Assembly (NCBI RefSeq): GCF_001303895.1
Contig: NZ_LJSD01000062.1
Coordinates: 44,467-108,466 of the forward strand
Source of the DNA: Mesorhizobium sp. 1M-11
Lineage (GTDB): Bacteria > Pseudomonadota > Alphaproteobacteria > Rhizobiales > Rhizobiaceae
Direction of reading: 5' to 3'
Length of the DNA: 64,000 nt
The first letter of the stretch is position 1; the number at the start of each line of letters is the position of its first letter. A model generated the notes under the pieces. It was not told the DNA's origin. It saw nothing but the letters and a program-made list of their open reading frames with translations, and did not search any database. Of this stretch, positions 61,634 through 64,000 are shown piece by piece. The translations under genes were made by a program, and so were the position numbers.

Positions 61634-61748
61634 TGTGTTTCGGCGTGGAATAAGGACCCCGTTTCAGGGGTGACCGGCGTCCAAAAAGGACCCCTGTAAC
61701 GCAGGGTTGTCACACTGCCTTCGGTTTCATCGGGGGCATTTGTTTTGG

Positions 61749-63248
61749 ATGTTGGTTGTGGAGACGATTGCGAAGATACGTCGGCTTTCGCTGGTCCAGG
61801 GGAAGTCGATCAAGGAGATCTGCCGCGAGTTGAGGATATCGCGGAAGGTTGTCCGGAAGGTGCTGCGGTCGAACGCGACGGAGTTCCGTTACGAGCGTGA
61901 GCATCAGCCGATGCCAAAGATCGGCCCCTGGCAGGATCAGCTCGACGGGCTTTTAGGTGGCAATCACGGCAAGGCGGGGCGCGAGCGGCTAACGCTGATC
62001 CGAATCTTTGAGGAGCTCCGCGGTCTCGGATACGACGGCAGCTACGACGCGGTTCGCCGATACGCCAAGAGCTGGGCGAAGGCGCAGGGATCAGCGACGG
62101 CGGAAGCCTATGTGCCGTTGTTCTTCGCGCCGGGTGAAGCCTACCAGTTCGACTGGAGCCACGAGATCGTCCTCATCAATGGCGTGACTGTGACCGTGAA
62201 GGTTGCCCATGTCCGGCTTTGCCACAGCCGCATGATGTTCGTCAGAGCCTATCCGCGCGAGACGCAGGAGATGGTGTTCGACGCGCACGACCGGGCCTTC
62301 GCCTTCTTTGGCGGCACCTGCACGCGCGGCATCTACGACAACATGAAGACGGCGGTTGAGACGGTATTCGTCGGCAAGGACCGGCAATACAATCGCCGCT
62401 TCCTGCAGATGTGCAGCCATTATCTGGTGCAGCCGGTCGCCTGCACGCCGGCGTCGGGCTGGGAGAAGGGTCAAGTCGAGAACCAGGTCGGGCTGGTGCG
62501 CGAGCGCTTCTTCACGCCGCGGCTGCGCTTCAAATCCTATGAGGAACTCAACGCCTGGCTGCTCGACAAATGCATCGCCTACACCAAGACGCACCGTCAT
62601 ATCGATCAGCCGGAGCGCACGATCTGGGAGGTGTTCGAGGAGGAGCGCGGCAAACTTGTCGAGTATCGCGGCCCCTTCGACGGCTTCCACACGGTCCCCG
62701 CCTCGGTATCGAAGACCTGCACGGTGCGCTTCGACAACAACAAATACTCGGTGCTGTCGACTGCCGTGGGCCGACCGGTCGAGATCCAGGCCTATGCCAG
62801 CAGGATCGTCATCCGGCAGGATGGCGTTGTCGTCGCCGAACACGCCCGTTCGTTCGGGCGCGGTGAGACCATTTACGATCCCTGGCACTATGTCCCCGTG
62901 CTCGCCCGCAAGCCCGGCGCATTGCGCAATGGCGCGCCGTTCCAGGACTGGGTTCTGCCCTCGGCGATGGAGCGGACCCGGCGCCGACTGAAGTCCTCGG
63001 ATGACGGTGATCGCCAGATGGTGGCGATCCTGGCTGCGGTGTTGACCGACGGGATCGATGCCGTGGAGGCCGCCTGCCAAGAGGCGCTCGACCAGAACGT
63101 CTGCTCGTCAGCTGTCATCATCAACATTCTGGCGCGGCGGCGCGATCCGGCGCCAGCCATCACCATTCTCACCCCGGACGCTCTTCGCCTGCGCCATGAG
63201 CCGCAGGCCGACTGTGCCCGCTACGACAGCCTCAGGAGGGCAAGCTGA
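61749..63248 (+). CDS. istA: IS21 transposase IstA
   Basis: A 499-residue DDE transposase. The N-terminal helix-turn-helix region contains VQGKSIKEICRELRISRKVV (about residues 16-35). The catalytic triad is visible as Asp135 (YQFDWSHE), Asp197 (GIYDNMKT) and Glu244 (KGQVENQVG). The C-terminal part is a beta-barrel-like Mu-transposase region (SVLSTAVGRPVEIQAY). The gene looks intact. The start is ATG 61749; upstream frame is terminal repeat. It overlaps istB by one base. Confidence 0.95.
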   Translation: MLVVETIAKIRRLSLVQGKSIKEICRELRISRKVVRKVLRSNATEFRYEREHQPMPKIGPWQDQLDGLLGGNHGKAGRERLTLIRIFEELRGLGYDGSYDAVRRYAKSWAKAQGSATAEAYVPLFFAPGEAYQFDWSHEIVLINGVTVTVKVAHVRLCHSRMMFVRAYPRETQEMVFDAHDRAFAFFGGTCTRGIYDNMKTAVETVFVGKDRQYNRRFLQMCSHYLVQPVACTPASGWEKGQVENQVGLVRERFFTPRLRFKSYEELNAWLLDKCIAYTKTHRHIDQPERTIWEVFEEERGKLVEYRGPFDGFHTVPASVSKTCTVRFDNNKYSVLSTAVGRPVEIQAYASRIVIRQDGVVVAEHARSFGRGETIYDPWHYVPVLARKPGALRNGAPFQDWVLPSAMERTRRRLKSSDDGDRQMVAILAAVLTDGIDAVEAACQEALDQNVCSSAVIINILARRRDPAPAITILTPDALRLRHEPQADCARYDSLRRAS

Positions 63249-63976
63249 TGGAACGCACGCAGGTTCTGGATCTGATGGGAACGTTGAAGCTCTACGGCAT
63301 GCGCAGTGCCTATGACGAGGTTATGGCGACCGGCATCAAGCGCCAGCACGAGCCGCCGAGGATCGTCGGCGATCTGCTGTCGGCCGAGATCGCCGAGAAG
63401 CAGGCGCGCTCCATCAAATACCAGCTCACCGTCGCAAAGCTGCCGATCGCCAAGGACATCGAGGAGTTCGACTTCGACGGCACGCCGGTCAACGAGGTGC
63501 TGGTCAGGGACCTTGCCAACGGCACCTTCGTCGCCGACCAGCGTAACGCCGTTCTCATCGGCGGCACCGGAACCGGCAAGTCACATCTGGCGATTGCCCT
63601 TGCCCGATCCCTCATCCGCAACGGGACGCGCGGTCGCTTCTTCAATGTCGTTGATCTCGTCAACCGGCTCGAGACCGAGCACCGCGGTGGCAAGCAGGGC
63701 CGTATCGCTGACTACCTGACCCGATTGGACTTCGTCGTCCTCGACGAACTCGGCTATCTGCCCTTCGCGCAAGCCGGCGGGCAGTTGCTCTTCCACCTGA
63801 TCAGCAGGCTCTACGAGCGCACCTCGATCATCGTCACCACCAATCTGGCGTTCGGCGAATGGCCCGCTGTCTTCGGCGACGCCAAGATGACGACGGCGCT
63901 GCTCGACCGGCTCACCCATCACTGCGAGATCATCGAGACCGGAAACGAATCCTGGCGATTCAAGAACCGCGCCTGA
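63248..63976 (+). CDS. istB: IS21 helper ATPase IstB
   Basis: A 242-residue AAA+ ATPase of the DnaC/IstB type. Walker A is GGTGTGKSHLAIA near residue 105, and Walker B is LDFVVLDELGYLPF near 160. It assembles on target DNA and activates IstA strand transfer. The gene is complete, so with an intact right end the element could still be mobile. Confidence 0.96.
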   Translation: MERTQVLDLMGTLKLYGMRSAYDEVMATGIKRQHEPPRIVGDLLSAEIAEKQARSIKYQLTVAKLPIAKDIEEFDFDGTPVNEVLVRDLANGTFVADQRNAVLIGGTGTGKSHLAIALARSLIRNGTRGRFFNVVDLVNRLETEHRGGKQGRIADYLTRLDFVVLDELGYLPFAQAGGQLLFHLISRLYERTSIIVTTNLAFGEWPAVFGDAKMTTALLDRLTHHCEIIETGNESWRFKNRA

Positions 63977-64000
63977 TCACCCCATAACGCCGATCCGCGC

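Larger units (their letters stand above)
61634..64000 (+). mobile_element. IS21-family insertion sequence, right end outside window
   Basis: Left end at about 61634-61636 (TGTGTTTCGGCGTGGAATAA). The terminal region carries two AAGGACCCC repeats 34 bases apart (61652-61660 and 61686-61694), as expected for IstA-binding sites. It contains istA and istB in the order and one-base overlap typical of the family. The right inverted end is not reached before the window ends, 24 bases past istB. Confidence 0.88.

Noticed and set aside
1..64000. CRISPR array, rRNA operon or prophage
   Set aside because: No regularly spaced repeats, rRNA signature or phage structural genes were seen anywhere in the window.

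Overview
The window looks like a chromosomal segment of an alphaproteobacterium of the order Rhizobiales, most likely a Mesorhizobium/Aminobacter relative. The basis is recall of families, not a database search: high GC; DUF1457-type PAS, BTLCP, DUF3126, DUF982 and DUF1697 proteins; a BioR-type biotin regulator with its TTATCTATAA operator; adenosylcobalamin-dependent NrdJ; and dispersed palindromic repeats of the kind seen in rhizobial genomes.

Layout. 0.2-7 kb is a signalling block: a PAS protein, a double PilZ protein, a 1459-residue multi-PAS GGDEF-EAL protein and an exported BTLCP-type cysteine protease. 7-21 kb holds housekeeping and small-molecule genes: gamma-carbonic anhydrase, serine acetyltransferase, a crotonase-like protein, a three-gene minus-strand set (DUF192, hydrolase, GNAT), a double cold-shock protein, glyoxalase I, threonine ammonia-lyase, two tandem DUF900 lipoprotein hydrolases, and a LysR gene divergent from a Gfo/Idh/MocA protein. 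22-25.9 kb has a bestrophin-like channel, adenine deaminase and an MBL-fold hydrolase. 26-32.5 kb is a DctB/DctD-like two-component pair followed by a tripartite tricarboxylate transporter (tctCBA), with a DctD-like inverted repeat between them. 33.5-40.5 kb is a ribose-type sugar ABC operon with its LacI repressor and a dehydrogenase, headed by a perfect LacI-type operator. 40.6-43.7 kb is the biotin locus bioR | bioYBD with BioR boxes. 43.8-53.9 kb is mixed: DUF982, tRNA-Leu(UAA), nudK, an old-yellow-enzyme, WrbA, a CinA N-domain protein, a universal stress protein, a xanthine/guanine phosphoribosyltransferase, a Nudix hydrolase and an aspartyl beta-hydroxylase-like protein. 54-58.8 kb is nrdJ with a 690-base leader carrying NrdR boxes.

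The last 5.2 kb (58.8-64 kb) is accessory. After the nrdJ terminator come a non-coding or decayed stretch with an orphan leftward terminator, a lower-GC 459-residue protein of unknown function, a PIN-domain (DUF4935-like) nuclease gene that has lost its 5' end, and the IS21-family element (istA-istB) that removed it. The right end of the element lies beyond the window.

The clearest regulatory logic readable from sequence: BioR controls bioR and bioYBD; LacI controls the sugar operon in which it is encoded; NrdR controls nrdJ; a DctBD-like pair probably controls tctCBA. The most likely undescribed material is the 59.3-61.6 kb gene pair. No CRISPR array, rRNA or complete prophage is visible.
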